NCBI RefSeq assembly: GCF_023221595.1
Contig: NZ_CP096565.1
Span: forward strand, 1 to 64,000
Direction: 5' to 3'
Origin: Rhodococcus qingshengii JCM 15477
Lineage (GTDB): Bacteria > Actinomycetota > Actinomycetes > Mycobacteriales > Mycobacteriaceae
DNA: 64,000 nucleotides
The number at the start of each line of letters is the position of its first letter. Within the stretch, counting starts at the first letter, position 1. The notes beneath the pieces were generated by a model that did not search any database, was not told the origin of the DNA, and was given only the letters and a program-made list of their open reading frames with translations. Of the stretch, positions 25,283 to 34,389 are shown piece by piece. A program made the position numbers and the translations under genes.

Positions 25283-26281
25283 GTGGTTGCCGACCGAAGA
25301 GTTGATTTCGGGTATGCACACTGCTGGATCATCTGTCCTTCCTGCACGGATAGAACTCGGCTGACCTTTGAGCAGTACGTCACCGGTGAGCGTGTACGTT
25401 GCGTTCGCTGCGGTGTCACGGTTACGACGGAGGACGAGCACGATCTGGCTGTGTCAGCGCCTGACGATGTCGCTCTCGATCCGAGCGCTCTGTCGGGTGT
25501 GGCCTGGTACCACACCTCCACGTACCGCGAGTGGCCTCCGATGAACGAAGAACCGACGGACTCGGCGATCCATCTTGGAACCTACGAGGCCGCTATCGAA
25601 AACATGTTGCGACGGATGCGTAACGAGTCAGATGCTGACTCCCAGTTCCACCTTCACAGAATCACGCTTTGTGTCGATGCCAAAGACGTCACAGATGTGC
25701 GTGGGGAGGCCAGCAACTGGTTCGGTCTCACCGCCCAGTCGGTTGTGCGAGCGGACGGGCATCGTGTGCTGCGGTATATCAACCGCCACGAGCACAAGGG
25801 GTCTATCTCGCTCGCTGTCGTCCCCTCGGTGATCGCGACAGTGCAGACGGTCACCATCCCACTTGCGATATGCAATCGTCCGTGTGCGGCCGCGGCACAA
25901 GCAGCAATCGCGTATGCGGCCGAATGCGCCGCGATCGAGGCCGCACGTCCGGACACGTCTGGAATCGGAAGGCTCGAACGGCAATTCCCCAAGACCGCCA
26001 AGGACCCGAAGGTGGCTGCTATCGCTCACGCCGCAAAGGCCTGCGACGATGCCTCATCGCAGGCCTTTGCGCAGTTTTCTAGAGCGCTAGAGGATTCCTA
26101 TCTTGCAGAAATAGCGGCGCCCGTACGAGCTATGTTCGTTGGTGCTCTTCAGTCCAAAAAGTTCGACAGCGCTACGGACTGGAACGAAACTTTCTGCCGT
26201 GTCGCTGAACTCCTCACTGCGCCCGATCGCGTCATCGCCACGGTCTCGACAGCGCAGACTCGAGTCCCAACCGGTGACTGA
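25283..26281 (+). CDS. Zinc-ribbon protein paired with Shedu-like gene
   Basis: 332 aa from GTG with AAGGAG seven bases upstream. Residues 17-45 form a zinc ribbon (CPSC, then CVRC). It is followed by AWYHTSTY, then IHLGTYEAAIENM, and later LRYINRHEHKGSISLAV. The order YHxT ... HLGT ... A recalls RES/Tpt1-like ADP-ribosyltransferase folds, but this is a visual analogy only. The C-terminal third is helical and Ala-rich. Its spacing behind the Shedu-like gene suggests co-function in defence or control of the nuclease. Confidence 0.45.
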   Translation: MVADRRVDFGYAHCWIICPSCTDRTRLTFEQYVTGERVRCVRCGVTVTTEDEHDLAVSAPDDVALDPSALSGVAWYHTSTYREWPPMNEEPTDSAIHLGTYEAAIENMLRRMRNESDADSQFHLHRITLCVDAKDVTDVRGEASNWFGLTAQSVVRADGHRVLRYINRHEHKGSISLAVVPSVIATVQTVTIPLAICNRPCAAAAQAAIAYAAECAAIEAARPDTSGIGRLERQFPKTAKDPKVAAIAHAAKACDDASSQAFAQFSRALEDSYLAEIAAPVRAMFVGALQSKKFDSATDWNETFCRVAELLTAPDRVIATVSTAQTRVPTGD

Positions 26282-26355
26282 CGGATACCTGAACGCGTCC
26301 CAAAACTGCCCAAGCAATCGCCTCAGCAGGCTGGCTGTGCATTTTGCTGGCCAGG

Positions 26356-26931
26356 TCAATTGAAGCGAGCGACGATTCGGCCCAGTATTTCGTCGACGCC
26401 TCTTCGGTAGACCTCTCGGGGGCTCGTCGGGTCGAGGTAGATTTCGCCGGTGTTGATCTCGGCCTCGGCCGCGATTATGGCGCGGTCCGGACGCTGCCCG
26501 GTATACCAATTCCAGCCGGAGCCGGGGCAGATCGAAGAGCGGCCGAGGAGCCAATCGCATGCAGCGTTCTGACCCCCGGCGTATTCGCCGGCACCGAGTT
26601 CGCGCGCCCTCATCTGCAAGGTGGCGACCTGTGATTCGCTCGGGAGCGGGCCGGGCGGTGGCAAGATTTCGAGAGCCTTGCAGATGCTTAGTGGATCCGC
26701 GCGGGTTGCTCGGGCGGCTGCTGCCACAACGGAACTGGTGTGGGAGAAGGGAAGCCCGAAATACTGTGGGACTACGTCATCGGGAGCCCCGTTCGGCAAC
26801 AGCGACAGGAAGTAGTTTCCGAGTTCCCATCCCCACGTGCTTTGATCGTCCCATCCTGCCAGCCACACCCCTTCGCTGAACTCCGTCCCCGGTTGGTGCA
26901 TCCACCACGTCGATGCGTCCATATCTGTCAC
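26356..26931 (-). CDS. Hypothetical protein, defence-block neighbour
   Basis: 191 aa from GTG at 26931 (an ATG at 26922 is also possible). Rich in Trp and Gly, with paired WW near the start (STWWMHQPG) and PGSGWNWYTGQ near 140. No signal peptide or membrane segment. It converges on the zinc-ribbon gene and follows the SEFIR-STAND gene by 172 bases on the same strand, in which I see no further gene. No family recognised. Confidence 0.45.
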   Translation of the reverse strand: MTDMDASTWWMHQPGTEFSEGVWLAGWDDQSTWGWELGNYFLSLLPNGAPDDVVPQYFGLPFSHTSSVVAAAARATRADPLSICKALEILPPPGPLPSESQVATLQMRARELGAGEYAGGQNAACDWLLGRSSICPGSGWNWYTGQRPDRAIIAAEAEINTGEIYLDPTSPREVYRRGVDEILGRIVARFN

Positions 26932-27103
26932 AGCTATCCCCCTGATTCACATTTCGCGGTTCTTGATGGTGCCTCGGTGGTGCCTCCGTGCCTCCGTTCT
27001 TTCAAACGCTGGGGGTTGAGAACTCACCGATCCCGGTGATCCAAAATCTTCGGCAAAGTTCGTTTCGACTTCTTCTTTCGTCTACGCGCACTCGGCCGAG
27101 TTA

Positions 27104-30028
27104 TCACAACAGCGGTCGTTGCCCGGACACCCAGTTGAGTTTTTCGAGATCTCCCCAGAGCAAGCCGGATGCAAGGCCCGTCGCCGGCGTCGATTCGGTC
27201 GGAGAAACCCGCTGACTAACCGTGCTGAAAGATGGTGCGAACTCCGCAAACTCAGGGCTTTGGGCCATATATGCCTGAAACTGGGCGTACTGCACATCTC
27301 TGTCGTCGGACATCTCTGCGGATCTTTTCTCGTCGTTGAGCGTGAGATTGACCGTGTTGGATAGGGCGGTGGCCTCGTCGAATGGGCTTGATGCCCGCGC
27401 GCGAAGTGTCCATCCCAGGCCTGCTTCCGGGGGGCCGAAGCTAAAGGCCCCCTGATCCTCTCCCGGGGTGAAATTGACGTCTCCGAAGAACTCGACGGGG
27501 AAGAGCCCCTGGGTTCCAAGTGTGCCTGTGAAGTTGGGAACGAGTCGTTCCACCAACTCGTGGTAGCACTGAAGCGCTGCTGTGGCGATCGCACAAACCC
27601 GTTCGTGCATGCGGCGAGCAGTGAAATTCCCCCAAGGATCTTCCTGGGACGGTGAAATGTCGGGACCGGGGTACAACTGGGGCGTGATCATCGTAGAGCC
27701 CCAGGTACCGATGGTCTCAGGGCTTCCGGAGGTCAGCTCGTCCCGAACGATTCCTGGTTCCGTTGCCGTGCCCAAAATCAAGTTTTTGAAGGAACTCGAG
27801 ATGTCGTCGCGCAAGTAGGACTGTGTCAGTGCCCAAACCCAGTTGACGCCCGTGGGCAGGGCATGCTGCCTCATTACCATCACGCGATATTCGAAGTCGT
27901 GCCCTGCTTTGATGATCTCGGGCAAGCTGCCCGTTTCCCCGTCGCGAGGTGCGATCCATGAGACAGCGATCTTGGACCGCCCAATGCGGACCGACAGTGC
28001 GATGTCATCCAACCCTGATGCGACTCCCGCGAAAGACGAGAAGAAGGCCTGTCCGAGCGGACCGAGTCCGGCAAGCCACGCTGCTTGGGCGTAGCGGATG
28101 CGATGTCCTGCGCTTTCCCAGTCGGACTCTTCGAGTTCCGAAATATGCCGTGTCAGCCCGCCTCTCTCGGTCTCCTTGATGATCCAGGCAGCTGCACCTG
28201 GATTCCAACGAGCGATATCAGCCATGACCAGATCGACTTTGGTGGGTTCCCCAGCAGCGAGCAGGATCGAGAAGACGTACTTCCACCTGTCGAAGGAGCG
28301 CATTGAAGACAGCAGAGGTACTACGTCGACCTTTCCGTCGAGTATCGCTTGCGCAGCGAACCACTGCTCGAACGTGGCCAGGGAAAAGGCGCATGTCTTT
28401 CCTGCGCCGGTGACCAGCGGAGATTTTCGGATCTTGGAGGCGATCTCGAGTGAGGCAAATCTGGTGGGGTCTACGGCTTTCCCGGTGCTGACGGTTTCGA
28501 TTGCAAGTTCCATCAGATAGGGAATCAGTTCCATCCCTTCCGACTCCACGATTTGTTCGACGACACGGTCGATGAGTTCGGAAGTGCCTGTCACTCCGTC
28601 GTTCGCGGTCGCGTGCGACGCCGTCAGCACCGCGAATAGGGGTCGTCTGACTGACTTTGTCAGTTGGGCACCAAGCGGAGGGATCGGGCGACCGGCGACA
28701 GCGCTCATCAGCTCTGCCGCCTGCGCGTCGGTCATGTCGCTCATTGCGACCTGTACCGACTCGTCGCGTAGATCGGGATTTCGAGTCGTCAGCACAACCC
28801 GGGATTTGGTCCAACGTGCAACGAATTCCGATGCCTCTTGCACTTTTGTGGCAGCCAAGTCCGTACGTTCGTCGAGCCCGTCAATCACTATGTCGACACC
28901 GCACCGCAGTACCGTGGCTGAACCGATGTCGCGGCTCACTCGGACATCGACTGTCTCGTCCAACTCCTTAGCCGAGATGAAGAGCGGCACCGGCGCGGAG
29001 TCGTCATTTTGAGCCCGTCTGATGCTTGCTCTCAACCACTCCTCGGCTATCTCCGACTTTCCAGAACCTAATGGCCCGGTCAAAACGCGTATCTCGCCCG
29101 GTCCGATTTCATCAATCCGAGAAGGAACAGCCACTGCATTTAGAAGTGAACGCTCAACTTGCTGTTCGTCCAGGCCTGCGCCGAACCGCAGTCGGCGTCG
29201 ACGACTGGTTGATGCGCTCATGGATCCGGCTAAATAGCTTGTCCGGCCGATTAGTTCGTAGGTCGACTGAGACATCGTCGGCTGATGAACGTGGTTGTTT
29301 CCGATCATCACGGTGTTACCGCTTCCGGACACATTCACTGGGCCGCTTGTTGGTGCTGTTGCTGAGGGTTCCTCGGCCAACCCCGGGACCGGCCTCGTCG
29401 CCGTGGAGAGCGCCGGCGCTTGAATGGGAGGTAGGACCGGTACCGGTCCGGCCGTCGGTTTCGTGTACCGAGGCTGACCCGTAAAAAGTCGTACGAGTTC
29501 GCCGATCCCACTGTCCGTCAGTTGCTTGACATTTTTTCGTGATACTCCACGTAGTTCATCGGGGAGAGCACTGTCACCCACTCCCGATAGGCCATCAATC
29601 GGCGGTAGCGCAACAAGCACTACCTTGCGCTGAAACTCCTGCTGGTTCCGTTGAAATATCCCCCGCAAAGTATTGGCTTCCCCGGCTGCACCAGCGCCGA
29701 CTGTGGGATCGTTCGTCCCTTCCCAACGTTCCTTCCATGCATTGCTGAGTAGAACGACCACGAAATCTGCATCTTCGATCTGCTGCGGTCCCCACCGAGT
29801 CCAGACCGGTACTGGACTATCGAGATACCACAGGTCAATTTCGGTGTTCGGAAACCCGTTGCGGATCAAAAGCTCAGCGAAGGCGTGTGCCTGGCCTGTC
29901 CACTGTTGCTCTTGCTCGTCGTTCCAATCGACGTTGCGGTGGGCCCAGCTGATGAAGACCTTGCGATCCGAGGTCGAAACCACTGCGGACTCATCGAGCC
30001 CCGAGCCTTCATTGGGCGTGTTCAGCAC
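27104..30028 (-). CDS. SEFIR-STAND (NACHT-like) NTPase, candidate defence protein
   Basis: 974 aa from GTG at 30028. Residues 22-145 form a SEFIR/TIR-like domain: KVFISWAH, then VWTRWGPQQIEDADFVVVLLS, and GAGAAGEANTLRGIF. A Pro/Thr linker contains a Gly/Asn motif (SGSGNTVMIGNNHVHQ, about 234-249). An NTPase follows with P-loop GPLGSGKS (318-325, Lys324) and Walker B VDIVIDGLDE (about 378-387). The remaining 550 residues are helical and then beta-rich, and would be the sensor. SEFIR and TIR domains joined to STAND NTPases act in bacterial immunity as NADases or signalling effectors. The target sensed is unknown. A -10-like TATGAT lies just before the start. Confidence 0.75.
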   Translation of the reverse strand: MLNTPNEGSGLDESAVVSTSDRKVFISWAHRNVDWNDEQEQQWTGQAHAFAELLIRNGFPNTEIDLWYLDSPVPVWTRWGPQQIEDADFVVVLLSNAWKERWEGTNDPTVGAGAAGEANTLRGIFQRNQQEFQRKVVLVALPPIDGLSGVGDSALPDELRGVSRKNVKQLTDSGIGELVRLFTGQPRYTKPTAGPVPVLPPIQAPALSTATRPVPGLAEEPSATAPTSGPVNVSGSGNTVMIGNNHVHQPTMSQSTYELIGRTSYLAGSMSASTSRRRRLRFGAGLDEQQVERSLLNAVAVPSRIDEIGPGEIRVLTGPLGSGKSEIAEEWLRASIRRAQNDDSAPVPLFISAKELDETVDVRVSRDIGSATVLRCGVDIVIDGLDERTDLAATKVQEASEFVARWTKSRVVLTTRNPDLRDESVQVAMSDMTDAQAAELMSAVAGRPIPPLGAQLTKSVRRPLFAVLTASHATANDGVTGTSELIDRVVEQIVESEGMELIPYLMELAIETVSTGKAVDPTRFASLEIASKIRKSPLVTGAGKTCAFSLATFEQWFAAQAILDGKVDVVPLLSSMRSFDRWKYVFSILLAAGEPTKVDLVMADIARWNPGAAAWIIKETERGGLTRHISELEESDWESAGHRIRYAQAAWLAGLGPLGQAFFSSFAGVASGLDDIALSVRIGRSKIAVSWIAPRDGETGSLPEIIKAGHDFEYRVMVMRQHALPTGVNWVWALTQSYLRDDISSSFKNLILGTATEPGIVRDELTSGSPETIGTWGSTMITPQLYPGPDISPSQEDPWGNFTARRMHERVCAIATAALQCYHELVERLVPNFTGTLGTQGLFPVEFFGDVNFTPGEDQGAFSFGPPEAGLGWTLRARASSPFDEATALSNTVNLTLNDEKRSAEMSDDRDVQYAQFQAYMAQSPEFAEFAPSFSTVSQRVSPTESTPATGLASGLLWGDLEKLNWVSGQRPLL

Positions 30029-30096
30029 CGACCGATCATACTGTTTCGCCCGCCGATCGCCGTGCCAAAGATGATTCCGGGGCTACTGCTGGAGCA

Positions 30097-31857
30097 TCAG
30101 CGCTGGGGGCCGTGATCCCGGTTTCTTCCCGCTCGGGTCTGTTCTCGTTGGGGATCGAGTTTCGAGGGGATTGGAGACGGGCCGCGCTTTGCTGCTTCGC
30201 GGGCGGAAACCGGGAAGTCACCGGCGGCAAGCGTTGCGGCATCGCTCCCTGCCTGATCCGTCGACGGAATTGGTTCCACCGTTGTCTGCTCTTCCGAAAA
30301 CGACCGTTCGAGCACTGCGACGCTGCCCTCGGATTCGACACGCTCGACCTCGGCGCGAGGTTGAGGCATCTGACGATGAATCACTGCGAGTTCCACTCGC
30401 GCAGTCATCTCGAGGTCACGCGCCCGGCTCAGGTCGCCGGCTGCACGATGTGCGGCAGCGATCGCTTCCACTGCCTTGATCAGTTGGCGCATCAACAGCG
30501 CGTACGACGCGGTCTTGCCGAGCTGCGGGCTTGTTTGCATCAAGATCAGGGCCGCACCGCCGGCGGAGACGACGCCTGCCCTCTTCGGTGCGTGCTGATG
30601 TGCGGGGATCTGTGAGGATCGGGCTAGTTGTTTCGCAGCGTGGGCAAGGGGTCCTGGTGTGGCTTCGGTGCGGACTGACCATGCGTCAAAAACGCCTGCC
30701 GTGCGTCCCGCCGCGCGTGCCCATTGCGCTCGGTCGGTCACGGGAATCGAAGCTAGGTATTTGTTCCAGGCCGCGATGTCCCGACCGGCTCGTTCGAGCA
30801 GTTTCGGGTCGAGCATTTTCGCTTCACGTCCGGGTCGCGCGGCGGGACGCTCGCGCCGAGCGCTACGCCATTCGTCGACGGCCTCCGATGACGCCGTAGG
30901 GGTGTCTTCCCATTCCTTCCGGAGACGGGGGAGGGTCAAGTCTTTTGCTAGATGACCGCCTCCGTAGAAGATCGGCTTTCCATCGGCTCCGATTGCATCG
31001 CGATCGGGTCTGACGGCGACCTTGTAGCCGACCACGACGTCATCGCGGCCGGAGGCGAAGCGGGGCCGGACGATCAGCCCTTGCCCGCGAAGTCGGCGCA
31101 CGAATTCCGCCTCGGACTTCGACGATGTCGCGCAAGCACGCACGCGCCGTGCGAGGAGATCGCGGTCGAGTTCGGTCTTCCCGTTGCGTACTGCGCGCGC
31201 ATTTTCGGCTCGGTGGTATCCGCGTTCGCCGGTCTTGCTCTGGCGGGACTCGATGACAGCGAGGCCGTGTTCGCGTTCGATGCGAGCAGCCGCGACGCTG
31301 GCTCGTTTCCAGTCGCGGTAGAGGTTGACTTTGGTGCCGTCTTCGCGCACGGCGGATGCGGCGATGTGGATGTGGTCGTTGCCTTTCGCGGACACTCCGT
31401 GACGGACGGCGACCCATCTGGCGGGGCTGCGGCCGGAGGTGTCGGTGAAACCCATTTCGTCCATGAACTCGGTGGCGATCTTGTTCCACTGCTCGTCTGT
31501 CAGCTCGCCTTCGTCGGCTTTGAGCGAGAGCGAGCAATGCCAGACATTTCCGTCGCGGTAGAGGTCGATCGGATCGCGGACCTTCTTGCCGTGACTGTCG
31601 CGAACGTCTTGGCCGGATTCATCACGAAGGTAGTTCGGGATCTGGATTTCGGTGCCGAACACTTTGCGGGGCTGGTCGATCTGCTTGCCGATCGCGAGAG
31701 CGTCGACGCCGCTGAGTTCATTGTCGTCGTACCACGCCATGATCGCGTAGTCGCCGGCCACCAGATGGGGGTCGCTGTGCTCGTTGCTCTTGCCCGGACC
31801 GGCGAGGTACGACATCAGTCCGGTGACTTTGGCGCCGCGGGAAATCTTGACGATCAC
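30097..31857 (-). CDS. Relaxase, MOB-P/VirD2-type
   Basis: 586 aa, beginning MIVKISRGAKVTGLMSYL, with Tyr17 the likely nicking tyrosine. The metal-binding motif is GNDHIHIAAS (His162, His164), with VRHG (His153) just before. After about residue 330 comes a basic, helical C-terminal half typical of actinobacterial relaxases. It should cut oriT, stay bound to the 5' end and lead the strand into the recipient through the coupling protein. Its ATG overlaps the MobC stop (ATGA). Confidence 0.85.
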   Translation of the reverse strand: MIVKISRGAKVTGLMSYLAGPGKSNEHSDPHLVAGDYAIMAWYDDNELSGVDALAIGKQIDQPRKVFGTEIQIPNYLRDESGQDVRDSHGKKVRDPIDLYRDGNVWHCSLSLKADEGELTDEQWNKIATEFMDEMGFTDTSGRSPARWVAVRHGVSAKGNDHIHIAASAVREDGTKVNLYRDWKRASVAAARIEREHGLAVIESRQSKTGERGYHRAENARAVRNGKTELDRDLLARRVRACATSSKSEAEFVRRLRGQGLIVRPRFASGRDDVVVGYKVAVRPDRDAIGADGKPIFYGGGHLAKDLTLPRLRKEWEDTPTASSEAVDEWRSARRERPAARPGREAKMLDPKLLERAGRDIAAWNKYLASIPVTDRAQWARAAGRTAGVFDAWSVRTEATPGPLAHAAKQLARSSQIPAHQHAPKRAGVVSAGGAALILMQTSPQLGKTASYALLMRQLIKAVEAIAAAHRAAGDLSRARDLEMTARVELAVIHRQMPQPRAEVERVESEGSVAVLERSFSEEQTTVEPIPSTDQAGSDAATLAAGDFPVSAREAAKRGPSPIPSKLDPQREQTRAGRNRDHGPQR

Positions 31858-32252
31858 GGCGCGGACATCTCGTCGAGGGTGCCGTGAATCCGGTCCGCCA
31901 AACGCCGCACGCTGACCAGTGCGCCGTTCAGTTCGGCGGGGATGTCTCCGGTTGCGTTGGTGGCTTTCGCCATCTGGTTGATGTTGATAGAAATTGCCGA
32001 CAACAACCGGAACGCGGAGAACAACTCCGCAGCAAGATCGCGACGATCAGTAGCAGTTTCACCGGAGTCGGACAGGGCGGACTCGACCATCAGCCGCGCC
32101 ACGGTGATGCGCGCTTCCTGCGCACGGCGCAGCAACTCGGACTCCTCCTCTGGAGTCACCTTCACCACGTGCCGGCCAGCTCGACCGCCCGGCACATTCT
32201 CCCGGCGTTCACGACGGAACCGGCGGGGTCGACTGACCTCGTCTTCACTCAT
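31854..32252 (-). CDS. MobC-like relaxosome accessory protein
   Basis: 132 aa from the ATG at 32252, which has GGGAGG about ten bases upstream. A basic start (RPRRFRRERRENV) is followed by VKVTPEEESELLRRAQEARITVARLM, a ribbon-helix-helix-like MobC pattern, and AISININQMAKATN, the typical MobC C-terminal helix. MobC proteins help open or bind oriT for the relaxase. Encoded between the predicted oriT and the relaxase gene and coupled to the latter. Confidence 0.8.
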   Translation of the reverse strand: MSEDEVSRPRRFRRERRENVPGGRAGRHVVKVTPEEESELLRRAQEARITVARLMVESALSDSGETATDRRDLAAELFSAFRLLSAISININQMAKATNATGDIPAELNGALVSVRRLADRIHGTLDEMSAP

Positions 32253-32349
32253 GTCCGTCGTGCCTCCCTTCGGCCCAGCGCAGCGCCCCCACCACGTGGG
32301 GCTACACGCCAGTGTCTCAGGTCCAGAGCGCAGCGGCAAGACCTGACCC

Positions 32350-32435
32350 AACTTAGGGCACCTAAGTTACTATCTTGCTCTGCCGGGGCACAGATTTCGG
32401 GGTCACTTCCGCTCTGAGTCTCGTCCCCGAAATCT
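32350..32435 (+). other. Predicted origin of transfer (oriT) with nic site
   Basis: AACTTAGG (32350-32357) and CCTAAGTT (32361-32368) form a perfect inverted repeat. It is followed by ACTATCTTGC, where TATCTTG/C at 32371-32378 resembles the RP4-type nic TATCCTG/C in both sequence and distance from the repeat. A second perfect 11-bp repeat, AGATTTCGGGG/CCCCGAAATCT, lies at 32392-32402 and 32425-32435. The site is about 100 bases upstream of mobC. The predicted nick is between 32377 and 32378 on the plus strand, so DNA with rising coordinates would enter the recipient first and the relaxase and transfer genes last. Confidence 0.6.
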
Positions 32436-32840
32436 AAAAAGCGCCAGGACGAGCCCGCGAGTTCCTCCGGTCTTGAGTTCGTCCCCATTTGGGGGCTGGT
32501 CCCGATTGTGGGTGCCTGAGACGCAGCGGAGCGGAGAGGGAAATCTCGGGCATCCATATGAGGATCGGAGCAGTCCCGATCTGTGGTCGAATCTCGGAGA
32601 AAAGAAGATGCGCCGCGCGGAGCGCGTCGATACGCAGTTCGGGTGGTTGATGTTGCCCACAGGCGGGCACCGGGGTTCTCGGCATTGGGCACACACCAGA
32701 TTCCTCCGCTCCGCGTCTGGTGTGCACACAACGCCGCCCCGGACACCCACCCGGGGACAACGGGACGAGTCTCCGCGAGTTGCGCTTAGCGCACGTTCAG
32801 TGGTGCACGGACGGGCGAGATTTCTCCTACGATGTAGCGC
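32436..32840. other. Non-coding region beside oriT
   Basis: No credible gene. It contains an inverted repeat CACACCAGA/TCTGGTGTG (32692-32700 and 32716-32724) and other short GC-rich repeats. Possible contents are binding sites for MobC or for the small basic protein encoded at 32841, and the promoter of that gene. Confidence 0.4.
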
Positions 32841-33194
32841 ATGAACACGACACCGAACACACCAGATTTCGACGCACTCGACGCAGCTATCAAGGCGGAA
32901 GCCGAAGAGAAGATGAAGATCATCCGTGTGGTGGCGACTGCACACAAGGAGCTGCTCGACACGCGTGAGGAGTTCGCCCGCAAGGATGCCGCCAACGTCG
33001 GCAACCTCGATGCCGCGATCAGTGAAGCGCTCCGTGTCGGATTCACCGAAGCGTCGATCAAACAGTGGCGTGTGCCGGCTGCGCGGAAGTCAGCAGCCAA
33101 GCGGACAGCGACGAAGAAGCCGGTGGCGAAGAAGATCGAAACTTCACCGGCCGCCTCGCCGGCCACTGAATCCGGTGAGCAGAAGAGCGCTTAG
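32841..33194 (+). CDS. Small protein with Lys/Ala-rich tail
   Basis: 117 aa. The first 75 residues are helical and charged. The C-terminus (about 80-112) is Ala/Lys-rich, as in histone-H1-like or HU-tail nucleic-acid-binding proteins. Being the first gene on the entering side of the predicted oriT, it may coat DNA or act in the relaxosome; this is inference. No strong ribosome site is visible before the ATG. Confidence 0.5.
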   Translation: MNTTPNTPDFDALDAAIKAEAEEKMKIIRVVATAHKELLDTREEFARKDAANVGNLDAAISEALRVGFTEASIKQWRVPAARKSAAKRTATKKPVAKKIETSPAASPATESGEQKSA

Positions 33195-33205
33195 GACAGC
33201 GCACG

Positions 33206-34060
33206 GTGACCACACCGGCTGTTCGCTCGGGGACGACGCCGCTCACTGTTGTTCGCTCGCGCTACGAACTGATGAGGGACGCGTGGTACCGGTTGATTCC
33301 GGCGCGTACGCAGATTCGGTTCTTGTCCACGGTGCTACTGGGTTACGCGATTCACAACGCTGCGTATGCCGTGGACGACCCCACTCGCGAGAACCTCAAA
33401 GACGCGTTTCTCTCGTGGCTGTTTTGGTTGGTGTTTGCTCTTGTCCCGCCGATCGCAAAAGCAAAAGCCGGCGGCCGTTGGCCGCGCATCCGATCGTTGA
33501 CCCGTTCGCTGCGCGTCACCTGGGTGCGGTCGATCCGGTGGTTGGGCTTTGTCATGCCGCGACCGAACTCGCAGATGTCTGCGTGGAGAAGGATCGGGTT
33601 GTGGGTTCTCCTGATTCCGGTTCTCGTCGCGATCGGAAACTATCTCCTCTTCGCATATGGCGTGAATCTGGATACGTGGTTTCCGGTCACCGATCCGGAC
33701 ACCATCGCCGCGAACGAGGCTCGGAAGGAATTTCTGATCCGGGGTGGAATCTTCACCGCAGTGACCGGGGCTTTCCTCCACGCAGCACTACCGGAGGAGA
33801 TTCTGCACCGGTCCGGCGTTCTCGCCATCCAGCGTTGGAAACCGTCGAATCGTGTTCTGATTCTGTCGGTTGCCTCGGTCATGCTCGTGCTCTTCGCTTT
33901 CGCTCACCTGAAGTTCGGTTTTGGCAATGTGGTGTCGGCGTTCATCGGCGGCGCACTGTTCACTGTCCTCGCCCTGTACACCCGTTCACTGTGGCCGGCG
34001 ATCGCTGCCCACGGATTCGCCAACCTGATCATCGAAGTGCAGTGGGTGCTGAACTCGTGA
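33206..34060 (+). CDS. CPBP-family intramembrane metalloprotease
   Basis: 284 aa from GTG with several membrane helices. The three CPBP/Abi motifs are present: EEILHR (about residue 198), FAHLKFG (about 233) and HGFANL (about 271). The paired Glu and the His residues should bind the catalytic zinc within the membrane. Family members process prenylated or small membrane proteins and in some bacteria protect against self-made bacteriocins. Twelve bases separate it from the preceding gene, so they are probably co-transcribed. Confidence 0.75.
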   Translation: MTTPAVRSGTTPLTVVRSRYELMRDAWYRLIPARTQIRFLSTVLLGYAIHNAAYAVDDPTRENLKDAFLSWLFWLVFALVPPIAKAKAGGRWPRIRSLTRSLRVTWVRSIRWLGFVMPRPNSQMSAWRRIGLWVLLIPVLVAIGNYLLFAYGVNLDTWFPVTDPDTIAANEARKEFLIRGGIFTAVTGAFLHAALPEEILHRSGVLAIQRWKPSNRVLILSVASVMLVLFAFAHLKFGFGNVVSAFIGGALFTVLALYTRSLWPAIAAHGFANLIIEVQWVLNS

Positions 34061-34100
34061 CTTCTCCACTAGCTCCACGCACACAACGAAAGGCCCAGCC

Positions 34101-34295
34101 GTGAATGACAAGAACATCCCTGTGGAACGCTCCGCAGTCGAGGCCGCGATGTACCAATCGACGAAGCATCTGAACGTGATCACCGATGCGGATCTTGCCG
34201 CTGTTGTCGAAGGACTGACTGGCGAACCCGTTGCGCGTGCTCAGATCGATTTCGCGTTTCCCGCGCCGGGAACCACGGATCACTTGTTCGATTGA
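34101..34295 (+). CDS. Small hypothetical protein
   Basis: 64 aa from GTG with CGAAAGG upstream. Helical, acidic, without membrane segments. Ends 95 bases before a strong hairpin shared with the converging DUF4192 gene. No family recognised. Confidence 0.5.
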   Translation: MNDKNIPVERSAVEAAMYQSTKHLNVITDADLAAVVEGLTGEPVARAQIDFAFPAPGTTDHLFD

Positions 34296-34389
34296 TCTTC
34301 GGTGCGCCGCATTGCACTGGTGGCGCTCTGGGGAGCTGGCGCAGCGGTTGTTAGGGCTCGATGCCCGAACAACTGCCACCGCATACGGG

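Noticed and set aside
32249..32945. Minus-strand open frames across the oriT-proximal region
   Set aside because: No ribosome sites, no family resemblance, and they run through the predicted oriT repeats.
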